64,000 nt of DNA from Pirellulaceae bacterium (GTDB lineage: Bacteria; Planctomycetota; Planctomycetia; Pirellulales; Pirellulaceae). Positions 1 to 9,060 of the stretch are shown here, piece by piece; the first letter of the stretch is position 1; the number at the start of each line of letters is the position of its first letter. Under the pieces are notes generated by a model. That model was not told the origin of the DNA. It saw only the letters and a program-made list of their open reading frames with translations, and made no database searches. The DNA is taken from the NCBI GenBank assembly GCA_019636385.1, contig JAHBXT010000002.1, forward strand, positions 496,001-560,000, written 5' to 3'. The translations under genes and the position numbers were made by a program.

Positions 1-1
1 A

Positions 2-1393
2 GCCAGCGTTGAAGCTGGTAATAAAGCCTTAGAGCAACTGGCCAAGCTGACTGAACTGTTGAATTCACAGCAGCAGTACATCATTCAGAAACGGCAATTG
101 CGCGAAAAGGATGCGGAATTTGCCAAAGATGCTGCCGCCATCGAAAAGGCGATCGATAAGCTGCAACGACGGCACAGTGCGTTGCTGGCCGAATACGGTT
201 GTGAGAGCGACGAGCAACTGCTGCAGCAGTTGAAATTCAAACAAGAGTATTTGCGACTGCAGAGCGAACAGACTGGCTTCGCTGAGCGCATTCAAGAAAT
301 GATCGCCGGCATGGTTCCCATGGAGACGGTGGTCCGGCTGCTGGAGAGCGGTAGCAACGAAGATTTGCTGAAAAGACGCGAGGCAATTGGGCAGCGCACA
401 ACACAGGCCAAGCAGCGTGTCGAGCAACTGCACCAACGGCAGGGCGAGTTGGCTCAAGAGATGAAGTCGTTGGCCGCCGACGGACGGTTGGCAGAAGCTC
501 GATTGGAACTGGCCTGCATCGAGAATCAATTGTCGGCCTGTGCGGCTCATTGGCAAACGTTGGCTACGACCACGCACATGTTGGATCGTGTCTGCGAGGT
601 GTATGAAACCGAGCGCCAACCCGAGACGCTCCGCGAAGCCTCGGCATTTCTCAATCAATTGACTGAGGGCAAGTACACGCGCATCTGGACGCCGCTGGGC
701 AAGAATCAGCTTCGCATCGACAATCGAGCCGGTCAGGCGCTGCCGCTGGAAGTGCTGTCACGCGGAACGCGCGAAGCGGTGTTTATTGCGCTTCGATTGT
801 CGCTAGCTGCAGCGTACGCTCGGCGTGGCGTCGTGCTGCCGCTAGTGCTGGATGATGTACTGGTGAATTTTGATTCCAGTCGAGCCGAATCGGCCGCCAA
901 GGTGCTGCGCGACTTCGCCGACTTGGGGCATCAAGTAATTATGTTCACCTGCCATGAACACATCATGCGAATCTTCTACAACATTGGGGTCCAAGTACGT
1001 GTGCTTCCAGCACAAGGTACCGTTGGCGAAGCTGAGATTTTTTATCCTGGGATGCTCTCAGGCGAGGAAGTGCTGGAACCGCAACCAGAAATGGTTGAAC
1101 TGCACGAGTTAGAGCACGTACCAGTGGTAGTGCCAGAGGCTGTCGCAGTAGAGGAAGTTGCCGCCGATACACCCCCAGATACTTGGGCGACGTCAGAGCC
1201 CCTTGAGGAGGCCGAGCAACCGCCATCGATCGACTGGTTATGGTACGAACGCGGTCCCATGAGATTTGAAAGCCCATCAGAAAGCAAGCTGGATTGGGGC
1301 TGGATCGAGTCGCAAGACGAGGTTGACCAGCGGTCCACACCAGAGGACTTATGGTGGCGCCCAAACGGCGTCAGCCACATGAAGATCGCCTGA
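2..1393 (+). CDS. SMC/YhaN-like AAA ATPase, C-terminal part (partial, 5' end outside window)
   Basis: The frame is open to the first base of the window, so the true start lies upstream and only the C-terminal part is seen. The first ~210 residues are a Gln/Glu/Leu-rich coiled coil. After it comes an ABC/SMC-type head: a signature-like LSRGTREAVF at about residue 245, a Walker B with D-loop (LPLVLDDVLVNFD) at about 280, and an H-loop-like FTCHE at about 315. This order (coiled coil, signature, Walker B, switch His) is that of YhaN/RecF-Rad50-like ATPases, which often pair with a YhaO/SbcD-type nuclease; such a partner would lie outside the window. The last ~110 residues are an acidic Glu/Pro/Trp-rich tail not expected in the family core. 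The Walker A motif must lie in the missing part. The ATPase class is secure; a role in DNA repair is inferred. Confidence 0.8.
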   Translation, partial: ASVEAGNKALEQLAKLTELLNSQQQYIIQKRQLREKDAEFAKDAAAIEKAIDKLQRRHSALLAEYGCESDEQLLQQLKFKQEYLRLQSEQTGFAERIQEMIAGMVPMETVVRLLESGSNEDLLKRREAIGQRTTQAKQRVEQLHQRQGELAQEMKSLAADGRLAEARLELACIENQLSACAAHWQTLATTTHMLDRVCEVYETERQPETLREASAFLNQLTEGKYTRIWTPLGKNQLRIDNRAGQALPLEVLSRGTREAVFIALRLSLAAAYARRGVVLPLVLDDVLVNFDSSRAESAAKVLRDFADLGHQVIMFTCHEHIMRIFYNIGVQVRVLPAQGTVGEAEIFYPGMLSGEEVLEPQPEMVELHELEHVPVVVPEAVAVEEVAADTPPDTWATSEPLEEAEQPPSIDWLWYERGPMRFESPSESKLDWGWIESQDEVDQRSTPEDLWWRPNGVSHMKIA

Positions 1394-1480
1394 GTTTCGG
1401 TTAGCCGGAGGCAGAATTTTCTGCCTCTGCCGTCTGGCTTGCTGTTGAGTCTGCGCTCTGGGAAATGTGGCAACGCCGCA

Positions 1481-1556
1481 TAGTCACCGTCGCCAGATGA
1501 CGGAGATTGTGCACAACGCTACGGTTCGATCCCCCTCGCTTAGGCGAGCGTTGCTA
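1481..1556. repeat. Dispersed palindromic repeat, copy in gap after the ATPase gene
   Basis: The gap between the ATPase stop and the convergent transporter gene carries TAGTCACCGTCGCCAG at 1481-1496, matching the core found in many gaps of this window. About 45 bases further on is CTTAGGCGAGCG (1539-1550), the same end motif seen in the copy near 19811-19921. The segment can fold on CTCGC/GCGAG. Whether it also acts as a terminator for the flanking convergent genes is unknown. Confidence 0.5.
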
Positions 1557-3716
1557 CGGGCTAGCGGCCATGTCTGGCTCTTCGTGCATCCAGCGCTTCA
1601 ACAGCGGTGACATTGCCAGGCACACGAAGCCTGCAGAGCAGCCCATAATGGCGATTAATCCGTAAACGTCGCCGTAAACGTGTACAGTCTCAGCCGGAAC
1701 TGGAATTAGATTGCTAGAACCTTCATTGACGCTGGCATATTGAGCAATGATCGCAGCCAGAAACTGCGAGAACGCAGTTGCCAGAAACCAGGTACCCATA
1801 ACGGTGCTAACCAGATTTTGGGGCGATAGCTTGGTGACCATCGACAATCCCACCGGAGATAAACACAGCTCGCCCGTTGTCAGCAGTAGGTACATCAACA
1901 GCAACCAGGTCATGCCCACCATTCCGTCCTGGTCGGCGGTTTGCGCTCCGATGTACAACATGGCAAAGCCAAGTCCAACTTGCAGCAGGCCCAGCGAAAA
2001 TTTGACGGGTGTACTGGGTTCCCATCCGCGAGCGGCCAGGTATCCCCAAGCTGCGGTGAATGCCAGCCCGAAGAGCATGATGTAAATGGCGTTCACGGAC
2101 TGAAATATCGAGGCCGGAATCTCGGTACCTCCCCAGCCAATGCGGTCCACGTTTTCTGCAGTGAATGTCCAAGGTACGGTAGCATCATCCGGACCAGAGT
2201 GTGATCGAGCGGCTTCGCGTAGATAGGTCAGAGCGGTCATCGTCAATCGCGGCTGTTGGCAGATGATGTCGATGGTTTCTTGCAATTTTTGCTCGCTCAT
2301 ACGTTTGTTGGGCTCTTTGGCCGATTCGACGATGCGGATGGATTGCTGCAACTGGGCCGATAGATCTGCCGCGTTTTCATGACCAAGGAACTCTTGGCTG
2401 AGGTATGCCAGACTTTTGTCTTTCGGATTAGCCATTAGGCTTAACCGCACGCTCTGGCCTACATCGGCCTCGGATACCATCCGTTGTTCGCGAACGCGAT
2501 CGATGTTGCGATCCGTAAAATTGTTAACCGAGCTGCCCGATTGCTCGAAGAACGCCCAAAACCACATCGAAAAAAAAGTCAGAATGAAGGCCACATACAG
2601 TCGCTGGCGACCAACGAGGTTTTCTTTCAAGGTAGCGCGGGTCAGAATAACGGTGGCTACCAGACCGGAGACGATCAATACCAAGCCCGCAGGCCGGCTG
2701 ACTTCGGCTACAAACTCTGCCAGTCCGCGCAATAGTGGTTTGGGGCTGTTGCGCAGTTGCTCTGTGATACTTTCTGGCAACAGAATTAATTGTTTGTCGA
2801 ATCCAGGCAGCACGGAAAAGCCTGACACAAGCAGGACAAACACGGGTATCGAGACCAGCGTCCCCAGCAGAACTTTGATCAGGTTTAGCCGCCACTGTGC
2901 CGGTTCGCAGGGCGGCTGGCCAGCCCACTTGGGCAGTCCGCCACGCCCCAGCGCGGCCACCGAGATGCAAGCGCTGGCAATCAGCGACAGGCAGACGAAG
3001 ATATTGGAAGCCACTGAAAATAGATCGCCAGCGTTGAAGTACAGTGTAGCTGCCGCGCTGACCAGCGAAGTGAGAAGGATCAAAGCCTGCGTCAGCCGCG
3101 TGGGAGCTACGAATACCGCCATGCCCAACAACATTCCGATGGTTGCCAACCCAAAGCCATAGTGCCAGCCATAGGTCTCGCCCACGTACCCGCAGATCAG
3201 TGGCGCGAGCGCCGCACCTAGATTTACGCCGATATAAAAGATTGTAAAACCGCCATCGCGCTTGGGACTGCCTGGGACATACAACGTGCCAACGATGGAT
3301 GAAATGTTCGGTTTGAAGAATCCATTGCCCACGATCAAGAATCCCAAAGCAGTGAAGAACCACAGCTCCTTCTGAATCGTCATCAACAGGTGACCCAAGG
3401 ACATCAAGGCCGCACCCAGAATCACAACAGTTCGCTTGCCTAGCAGTCGGTCGGCGATCAAGCCTCCAAAAAACGGAGTCATGTACACCAGTGCTGTATA
3501 GGCTCCATAGACTGCGTTGGCATCCTTATCACTAAACCCCAAAAAGCCTTTAATGAGGTACAGTACCAACAGAGCCCGCATACCGTAGAATGAGAATCGT
3601 TCCCACATCTCGGCGAAGAACAGAGTAAACAGGCCGGTGGGATGCCCAAACAGTTCCGGCAATCCGGCGGCAGGCGAGTTGGTAGAGGCCGTTAGGGAAG
3701 TACCATCGCGCATCAT
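1554..3716 (-). CDS. POT/PTR2 family proton-dependent oligopeptide transporter
   Basis: An integral inner-membrane MFS transporter of about 720 residues that would import di- and tripeptides with protons. The PTR2 hallmark FFAEMWERFSFYGMRALLV lies at about residues 32-50, followed by many hydrophobic helices. The late helices carry the usual GELCLSPVGLSMVTKLSP segment. Between the helix ending FFEQSGSSVNNFTDRN (about residue 394) and EIPASIFQSVNAIYI (about 530) is a hydrophilic insertion of ~135 residues, much longer than the loop in most bacterial POT proteins; this accounts for the large size. The start has tandem ATGs; AGGAG lies 3 bases before the first and 6 before the second, so 3713 is equally likely. 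The gene stands alone with no peptidase beside it. Family assignment is firm; substrate is inferred. Confidence 0.92.
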   Translation of the reverse strand: MMRDGTSLTASTNSPAAGLPELFGHPTGLFTLFFAEMWERFSFYGMRALLVLYLIKGFLGFSDKDANAVYGAYTALVYMTPFFGGLIADRLLGKRTVVILGAALMSLGHLLMTIQKELWFFTALGFLIVGNGFFKPNISSIVGTLYVPGSPKRDGGFTIFYIGVNLGAALAPLICGYVGETYGWHYGFGLATIGMLLGMAVFVAPTRLTQALILLTSLVSAAATLYFNAGDLFSVASNIFVCLSLIASACISVAALGRGGLPKWAGQPPCEPAQWRLNLIKVLLGTLVSIPVFVLLVSGFSVLPGFDKQLILLPESITEQLRNSPKPLLRGLAEFVAEVSRPAGLVLIVSGLVATVILTRATLKENLVGRQRLYVAFILTFFSMWFWAFFEQSGSSVNNFTDRNIDRVREQRMVSEADVGQSVRLSLMANPKDKSLAYLSQEFLGHENAADLSAQLQQSIRIVESAKEPNKRMSEQKLQETIDIICQQPRLTMTALTYLREAARSHSGPDDATVPWTFTAENVDRIGWGGTEIPASIFQSVNAIYIMLFGLAFTAAWGYLAARGWEPSTPVKFSLGLLQVGLGFAMLYIGAQTADQDGMVGMTWLLLMYLLLTTGELCLSPVGLSMVTKLSPQNLVSTVMGTWFLATAFSQFLAAIIAQYASVNEGSSNLIPVPAETVHVYGDVYGLIAIMGCSAGFVCLAMSPLLKRWMHEEPDMAASP

Positions 3717-4006
3717 ATGCTCCTAATGCGAAAGACCCCCGCCGGCACGCCGCGTCCTGGCGGCTGAAATTGCCCACAGAGTCAAAGCCAGGTAGTTTAT
3801 CAGAGCGCGTACCATTATTAAACCGCAACCTGCAGCGTTAGTGGTTAGCGAACATTCGTAGCACTCGAAGTATCTGAGGCGCGTTGTTGGAGCAGCTTGA
3901 GAGAGTGCCGATAATCTACGGCACTCCCAAACGTTGCGGGGAGGTCTACGGGTAGTTAGCATCACTCGCTTGGTACAGGCAGTTTGAAGGTGCGGCTCGA
4001 AAGTAG
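3717..4006. other. Gap upstream of transporter, no gene seen
   Basis: This stretch contains no convincing coding frame. It must hold the promoter of the minus-strand transporter gene, but no clear -35/-10 pair was identified. Confidence 0.5.
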
Positions 4007-4072
4007 TATGAATACAACCATGCAACGGCATATCATCTTGCTGATGGTACTTCGACTAAGTGCACCATCGTT

Positions 4073-4318
4073 GTGCGCCCATGCGCGGCAGGGGAAGCAT
4101 TGACATCTTGGAATGCCGGTAAATCGAAGCAAGCCATTATTGCTTTTGTAGAACGGCTGACGGATCCGACCGCAGCTGATTTCGTGCCGCCTTCACAGCG
4201 CATAGCCGTGTTCACCAACGATGGCACTCTCTGGTCGGAGCAGCCGATGTATGTGCAATTGGCCTTTGTTTTGGATCGTATCAGGATGCTGGCCAACGCC
4301 CATTCAGAGTGGGAATAG
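4073..4318 (+). pseudogene. Remnant of HAD-superfamily phosphatase (N-terminal fragment, nucleophile lost)
   Basis: The 81-residue frame matches the N-terminal part of secreted HAD-type phosphatases usually near 300 residues: SWN-GKSKQAIIAFVERLT, then VPPSQRIAVF-TNDGTLW, then EQPMYVQLAFVLDR. In the family the motif reads FDNDGTLW, and the first Asp is the catalytic nucleophile. Here that codon is ACC (Thr), which would abolish activity. The frame stops shortly after motif I, so the rest of the Rossmann core and cap is missing. The frame is open without an ATG back to a stop at 4004-4006. Together these point to a decayed gene. Family recognition is by motif only. Confidence 0.6.
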
Positions 4319-4416
4319 CAGCAACTTTCCTGGGCCTGCTTCGTAATCTCCGAAGCAGCCGAGCCCTGCCGAACGGCCCGGGACCAAGTGATCCTATCGT
4401 CGGTAGGCAACTCTAG

Positions 4417-4746
4417 CTAAGGAAAATCATCGTCTTGAACCACATCTAGCAAAGTCACCTGGAAGTCGCTGCCTCCTAAGTTTCCTAGCATGGTGACGAC
4501 TCGATTGACAGCCCCTTGGCCCTTGGGCTGGTGATCAACTGTTAACAGGATTTTGCTAAGTGAACCCTGCCCCGTTTCGAGATCGACGCAGCTATGAGCC
4601 CCAGCGGCGATAAATAGGGTCGGCAGTTGAACCGGTTGCGCCACGGTAACGGAGTTAGATGGACTATTGAACATTGAACTTCCACAAGCCCTGTCAGTTC
4701 CCATCACCAACAGGTCAAAACTGTCGACGGTCGTCAATCCGACCAT
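4417..4746 (-). pseudogene. Remnant of tandem universal stress protein (UspA-like)
   Basis: About 109 residues resemble the junction of a tandem Usp protein. The end of one domain is seen (DSFDLLVMGTDR ... VQLPTLFIAAGA), followed by the start of a second (SLSKILLTVDHQPKGQGAVNRVV ... FQVTLLDVVQ). The glycine-rich nucleotide-binding loop normally found after VMGTxG is eroded, the first domain lacks its N-terminal half and the second its C-terminal half. No good ribosome-binding site was seen. It lies next to another decayed gene, so a degraded segment is more likely than a working small protein. Confidence 0.45.
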
Positions 4747-5142
4747 TGCATCTGCTGGGCTGTACTGATGTCGCGAGTTGCCAATACCGCCAAACGAATA
4801 CCAGCTTTGTTAGCGACCTTATCAACGAAGGAAAAGCCTGAACCTCCTGATGCTGAATCGGCCGCTACCTTTGATAGTCCGACAGCCAATGCATTCTATT
4901 CTTAGCAGAGTTTGAAACTGTTGCGATTGGTAACGAGCACCGGAGTACTGTTCCAGCATTTTACGTGAAGAATCGAATCTGAGGCTTAACCATATGCTGC
5001 GCTAGGGGTCGATCGTTGTCACTGCGCCTGCGGCGATGTACGGGCAATTGTGGGTGACAGTCAGCGACTGTCTGTTGTTTGTGGGCTCGGACTCAAGCAG
5101 ACTATACGCTTGAGGTACATTTGTCTTATTTTTGGGGCCTCT
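4747..5142. other. Gap before FadL-like gene, no intact gene
   Basis: No intact gene is visible. The minus strand keeps short open stretches next to the Usp remnant, which could be further eroded sequence. The last part must hold the promoter of the outer-membrane barrel gene at 5143. Confidence 0.4.
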
Positions 5143-6375
5143 ATGTTGTTTATCATTCGTTGGTTGACACTGGCCTGTGCTCTGTCGGTATGGGTCTGCG
5201 ATGGCCAGCGTTCTTACGCACAAACCTTTGGCCTTGAACTGCACAATAACGCGATGCCGGCGTCTGGTGGCATGGGAGGCGCCAGCGTCAGCCGTCCGCA
5301 GGATTTGCAGTCAGCCATTGCGGGAAATCCCGCAACACTGCGGCTCTTCGAGGGTACTCAGTTCTCGTTCGGGGGTGCCTGGGCCGACGTTAGTTACTCG
5401 GTCACACAGAATTCGTCTCTTCCACTGCTGGGGGTAAGTCCCTACAGCGCAACATCTTCGACCCCCGGCGGGTTGTTGGGGAATATTGGCCTGACGCGAG
5501 ACTTAGATGGCATAGGGCTGCCTGCCACCATGGGACTAGGGTTGATCACTAACGCGGGTGCGGGAGTCAACTTTCGCGCTGTCCCCGAATCAAACGGTAC
5601 GGCCGCACAGTACCTGTCCTTGGACATTGTGCCAGGAGTGGCGTATTCCCTGACCGATCGATTGACCATTGGTGGGTCTGGGGCGATCGGTACTTCCTAT
5701 TTGGATGGTCCATTCACCGATTTCGCCGGTATGACCACAGCGTATGGCTTTCGAGGTACCGTCGGTGCAAACTATTGGCTCAATCGAAAGACTTCCATTG
5801 GGGCACATTGGCAGTCTAAGAAGAATTTGAAGTTTGAGGATGCCTTCCTGCTGCCGATTGTGGGTAGCGCTCGCGATGTTGCTTTCGATCATCCTTCGAA
5901 CGTTGTTTTCGGCATCGCCAACAACGCACTGATGGATGGACGGTTGCTACTGGCGTCGGATATCGTCTTCAAGAACTACAGCAATGCAGATGCTCTACGA
6001 GCCATCTATCGAGACCAATGGTGCTTTCAATTTGGAAGTCAGTTCCTGCTGACGTCCAAGACTCGCCTTCGCATGGGATATGTTTACGCTCAAAACCCGA
6101 TGAAGTCCGCGCAGCTTGAGTCGATTGGTGGCGTCGATCTTCCTGACGGCGTTCCAGCCGTACGCTACGTTCAAGCTCAGTTCGCGGCGATTACCGAGCA
6201 CCGGATCACATGCGGACTTGGCGTCAAGGATATACGACCGGGCATTGATTTGGACTTGTTCGCCGGCTACGGATTTGACGCACAAGACCAGTTCGGTGAT
6301 ACAAGCGTCAACTTAGATGGCAATTACTGGTTAGGCTTTGGTACCACCTGGCGATTTGGGGGGAGGTGCCGCTAA
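5143..6375 (+). CDS. FadL/OmpP1-like outer-membrane transport protein
   Basis: A predicted outer-membrane beta-barrel of ~410 residues. I chose the ATG at 5143 because it gives a classic signal peptide (MLFIIRWLTLACALSVWVC, cleavage after SYAQ). The frame is also open upstream to 5050, without signal-like sequence. The mature N-terminus follows the OmpP1/FadL pattern: LHNNAMPASGGMGGASVS, then the NPA block SAIAGNPATLRLFEGTQFSFGGAW. The rest alternates polar and hydrophobic residues in barrel-strand fashion and ends on an aromatic-rich strand (WLGFGTTWRFGGRCR). Members of this family pass hydrophobic molecules through the outer membrane. The substrate here is unknown. The 3' gap contains a 7-bp hairpin at 6442-6459 that may terminate this gene. 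Confidence 0.75.
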   Translation: MLFIIRWLTLACALSVWVCDGQRSYAQTFGLELHNNAMPASGGMGGASVSRPQDLQSAIAGNPATLRLFEGTQFSFGGAWADVSYSVTQNSSLPLLGVSPYSATSSTPGGLLGNIGLTRDLDGIGLPATMGLGLITNAGAGVNFRAVPESNGTAAQYLSLDIVPGVAYSLTDRLTIGGSGAIGTSYLDGPFTDFAGMTTAYGFRGTVGANYWLNRKTSIGAHWQSKKNLKFEDAFLLPIVGSARDVAFDHPSNVVFGIANNALMDGRLLLASDIVFKNYSNADALRAIYRDQWCFQFGSQFLLTSKTRLRMGYVYAQNPMKSAQLESIGGVDLPDGVPAVRYVQAQFAAITEHRITCGLGVKDIRPGIDLDLFAGYGFDAQDQFGDTSVNLDGNYWLGFGTTWRFGGRCR

Positions 6376-6432
6376 ACAATTGTCAAACCAGTACGGAGGT
6401 GAATGTAGTTCACGGTAGTTAAGCACACAGCA

Positions 6433-6567
6433 TCAGGCGATGCTGGCAGGCTTGCCAGCTTCCTTCTCACCGGTTTCCTTCTCCAGAGCGATTAAGCTCA
6501 AAAAAGCTGCACCTGATAGCAGTTCGCATTCCAGCTTTTGGGGTTGAGCTTGACGCTGAGCAGCCAT
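6433..6567 (-). CDS. Possible 44-residue small protein, unknown
   Basis: An ATG-initiated 44-codon frame runs from 6567 to a TGA at 6433. It encodes a polar start (MAAQRQAQPQKLECELL), a short hydrophobic middle (GAAFLSLIAL) and a Lys/Glu-rich tail. No strong Shine-Dalgarno site precedes it, and the frame continues open for 14 codons upstream, so it could also be the tail of a lost gene. The hairpin GCTGGCA-GGCT-TGCCAGC (6442-6459) lies inside it and offers another explanation for the sequence. Confidence 0.22.
   Translation of the reverse strand: MAAQRQAQPQKLECELLSGAAFLSLIALEKETGEKEAGKPASIA
6442..6459 (+). terminator. Hairpin after FadL-like gene, candidate terminator
   Basis: GCTGGCA and TGCCAGC form a perfect 7-bp stem with a 4-base loop, followed on the plus strand by the pyrimidine-rich TTCCTTCTC. 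It lies 66 bases after the FadL-like stop codon. The U-tract is imperfect, so termination is only plausible. Confidence 0.35.
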
Positions 6568-6761
6568 ATTCAGAATGCCGAGACTACACTGTATTTGATC
6601 CAATGGTCAGCGCAGGCCGGCTTGCAGTTTTAACAATCAAATCGGCGTGATGCCCTCTGAACTAACTCTGGCAGCGGATTAGTCATGGGATATACTGATG
6701 GCGCAAGGTGCTATCAGTCGGCGCTTTGCAATTGAATTTCACAATTGGAAAGCGGGCTACG

Positions 6762-8372
6762 ATGACATCGGGATTACGTTTCACCATTCCTGTCGACACC
6801 AGGAAAAAGGTCGTTTCAGCGATCGCGCTGTTTATTTTGGTTGGGCTATCGAGCGTTGCGTCGGCGCAAGAAAAGAAGAAGCCCAATATTCTTGTGATTT
6901 GGGGAGACGACATCGGAACCTGGAACATCAGCCACAACAACCGTGGCATAATGGGCTATCGGACTCCGAACATCGATCGCATCGCACGTGAGGGCGTTTC
7001 CTTTACTGACTACTACGGACAGCAGTCCTGCACTGCCGGTCGTGCGGCTTTTCTCAATGGTACCGTACCCGTTCGCACGGGGATGACTAAGGTCGGGATG
7101 TCGGGTGCTCCACAAGGCTGGCAAAAAACGGATGTGACCATCGCCACTGTTCTCAAGGCACAAGGATATTCCACAGGACAGTTCGGCAAGAACCATCAGG
7201 GCGACCGGGACGAACACCTGCCCACAATGCATGGCTTCGACGAGTTCATTGGCAGTCTTTACCATCTCAACGCCGAAGAAGAACCAGAGAACCGCGACTA
7301 TCCCCGGGATATGCAGCTGGCTAACGGCAAGACGTTTCTTGAAACCTTTGGCCCTCGCGGTGTTCTAAAGTGCAAAGCCGACGGTCGCGGCGGCCAGACA
7401 ATCGAGAACCTTGGACCGCTAACCAAGAAACGTATGGAAACGATCGACGAGGAAACGTTGGCCGCTGCCAAGGATTTCATTATCCGGCACCATGAAGCGG
7501 GAAAGCCGTTCTTCTGCTGGTGGAATGGCACCCGCATGCACTTCCGTACCCACGTGAAGGAGGACCATATTGGAATTTCCGGTCAAGATGAATACGGCGA
7601 CGGCATGGTCGAGCATGACATGCACGTTGGCGAACTGTTGAAACTAATCGATGAACTAGGCATCACTGATAATACTATTGTCCAGTATTCCACCGACAAC
7701 GGCCCGCATTACAACACTTGGCCGGATGCTGGCACCACTCCATTTCGCAGCGAGAAAAACTCGAACTGGGAAGGTGCTTTCCGAGTGCCTTGCTTCGTAA
7801 AATGGCCCGGCAAATATCAGGCTGGCGTAACCGTCAACGGCGTTGTTTCTCATGAGGACTGGCTGCCAACCTTCGCAGCCGCTGCCGGTGCTCCTGGCAT
7901 CAAAGAGCAGCTTCATGCGGGAGTTACACTCAATGGCCGCAGTTACAAAAACCACATTGATGGCTACGACCTGAGCGACTATCTTGCGGGCAAAACCGAT
8001 CAATGCCCGCGCGATGGGTTTATCTATGTCAACGATGGGGGCCAAGTCGTAGCGATTCGCGTGGGCGATTGGAAGGCCGTCTATCTTGAAAATCGGGCTC
8101 ACCAACTCGATGTATGGCGTGAACCATTTGTTCATCTGCGTCTGCCGTTACTTTTCAATCTGCGACGTGACCCATTCGAGAAGGCCCAGGAAAACTCGAA
8201 CACCTATCACGACTGGATGATCGATCGCGCTTTCGTGCTCGTTCCGCTTCAGGCACTGGCAAGCAAGTTCTTGATAACAATGAAAGACTATCCGCCCAGC
8301 CAGACGCCTGGCGATTGGAGCCTGGATACGCTGGAAAAACAGATCAAGAACATGACCCGCGGTGGCGACTAA
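6762..8372 (+). CDS. Secreted arylsulfatase (sulfatase family)
   Basis: About 536 residues from the ATG at 6762, which opens a signal peptide with charged start, hydrophobic core (VVSAIALFILVGLSSVASA) and AQ cleavage. The mature protein begins with the sulfatase metal site KKPNILVIWGDDIG. The formylglycine motif is CTAGRAAF (Cys at about residue 89), which fits the relaxed C-x-[A/P]-x-R form. YSTDNGPHYNTWPDAG carries the second metal-site Asp-Asn pair. It would hydrolyse a sulfate ester outside the cytoplasm after Cys-to-formylglycine conversion; no formylglycine-generating enzyme is in the window. A decayed relative follows at 8572-9060, suggesting a former tandem pair. The substrate, probably a sulfated polysaccharide, is not deducible. 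Confidence 0.92.
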   Translation: MTSGLRFTIPVDTRKKVVSAIALFILVGLSSVASAQEKKKPNILVIWGDDIGTWNISHNNRGIMGYRTPNIDRIAREGVSFTDYYGQQSCTAGRAAFLNGTVPVRTGMTKVGMSGAPQGWQKTDVTIATVLKAQGYSTGQFGKNHQGDRDEHLPTMHGFDEFIGSLYHLNAEEEPENRDYPRDMQLANGKTFLETFGPRGVLKCKADGRGGQTIENLGPLTKKRMETIDEETLAAAKDFIIRHHEAGKPFFCWWNGTRMHFRTHVKEDHIGISGQDEYGDGMVEHDMHVGELLKLIDELGITDNTIVQYSTDNGPHYNTWPDAGTTPFRSEKNSNWEGAFRVPCFVKWPGKYQAGVTVNGVVSHEDWLPTFAAAAGAPGIKEQLHAGVTLNGRSYKNHIDGYDLSDYLAGKTDQCPRDGFIYVNDGGQVVAIRVGDWKAVYLENRAHQLDVWREPFVHLRLPLLFNLRRDPFEKAQENSNTYHDWMIDRAFVLVPLQALASKFLITMKDYPPSQTPGDWSLDTLEKQIKNMTRGGD

Positions 8373-8571
8373 GCTGCAATATCGTCAGTTTGCGGGTTAA
8401 AACCAGCCACCAGTTTATGAATTAAGACCAGCCAGTGATTGATGTGGTTTTAGGTAGTTTTTGGGCTTGAGTCGACACTGGTTCCCGGTTTGTGGGTTTG
8501 GCCGGTTTGGGTTTTCTTGGATGGACCGTTACTGGAGCTATCGGCTTTGGGACTTCGAATTCAAATAGTAA

Positions 8572-9060
8572 TTTAGGCCACGCGGTGTCATCAAGTCCTA
8601 AGCCGATGGACGCATCCAGGATACTGGACCGCTAAATCGAAAACGGATGGAAACGGCCGATGAAGAATTCGCAACTGTGGGTCTGGATTTCATCGAGCGT
8701 GCCCACACAGCCAACAAGCCATTCTTCGTATGGATGGGCACCACGCGAATGCACATTTGGACTCGCCTAAAAAAAAGGGAAGCTGAGGGTCGCACCGGCA
8801 TCGGGCTTTATCACAATGGAATGGTGGAACATGACGATCATGTCGGGTTGTTCCTGGTTAAACTCAAGGAACTAGGAGTCGACGACAACACCATCGTGGT
8901 CTACAGCACTGACAACGGAGCGGAATCGGGAAGTTCGCCAGATGGGAGAATCACCCCATTTCATGGAGAAAAAGGAACGACCTGGGAAGGCGGCTTCCGT
9001 GTTCCGCAAGTCGTGCGTTGGCCGGGTGTGATCAAGCCTGGCACGGTGTACTGGTACTAA
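8572..9060 (+). pseudogene. Sulfatase pseudogene, central fragment with in-frame stop
   Basis: The segment encodes only the middle of a sulfatase related to the intact gene upstream. It begins at RPRGVIKS (compare GPRGVLKC in the intact copy), hits an in-frame TAA at 8599-8601, and continues as ADGRI-DTGPLNRKRMETADEE and YSTDNGAESGSSPDG to PGVIKPGTV before ending at 9058-9060. The N-terminal part with the formylglycine motif and the C-terminal third are both absent, so it cannot be active. Homology starts abruptly at 8572, where another stop precedes it in frame. The divergence is high enough that it looks like an old paralogue rather than a recent duplication. Confidence 0.8.
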
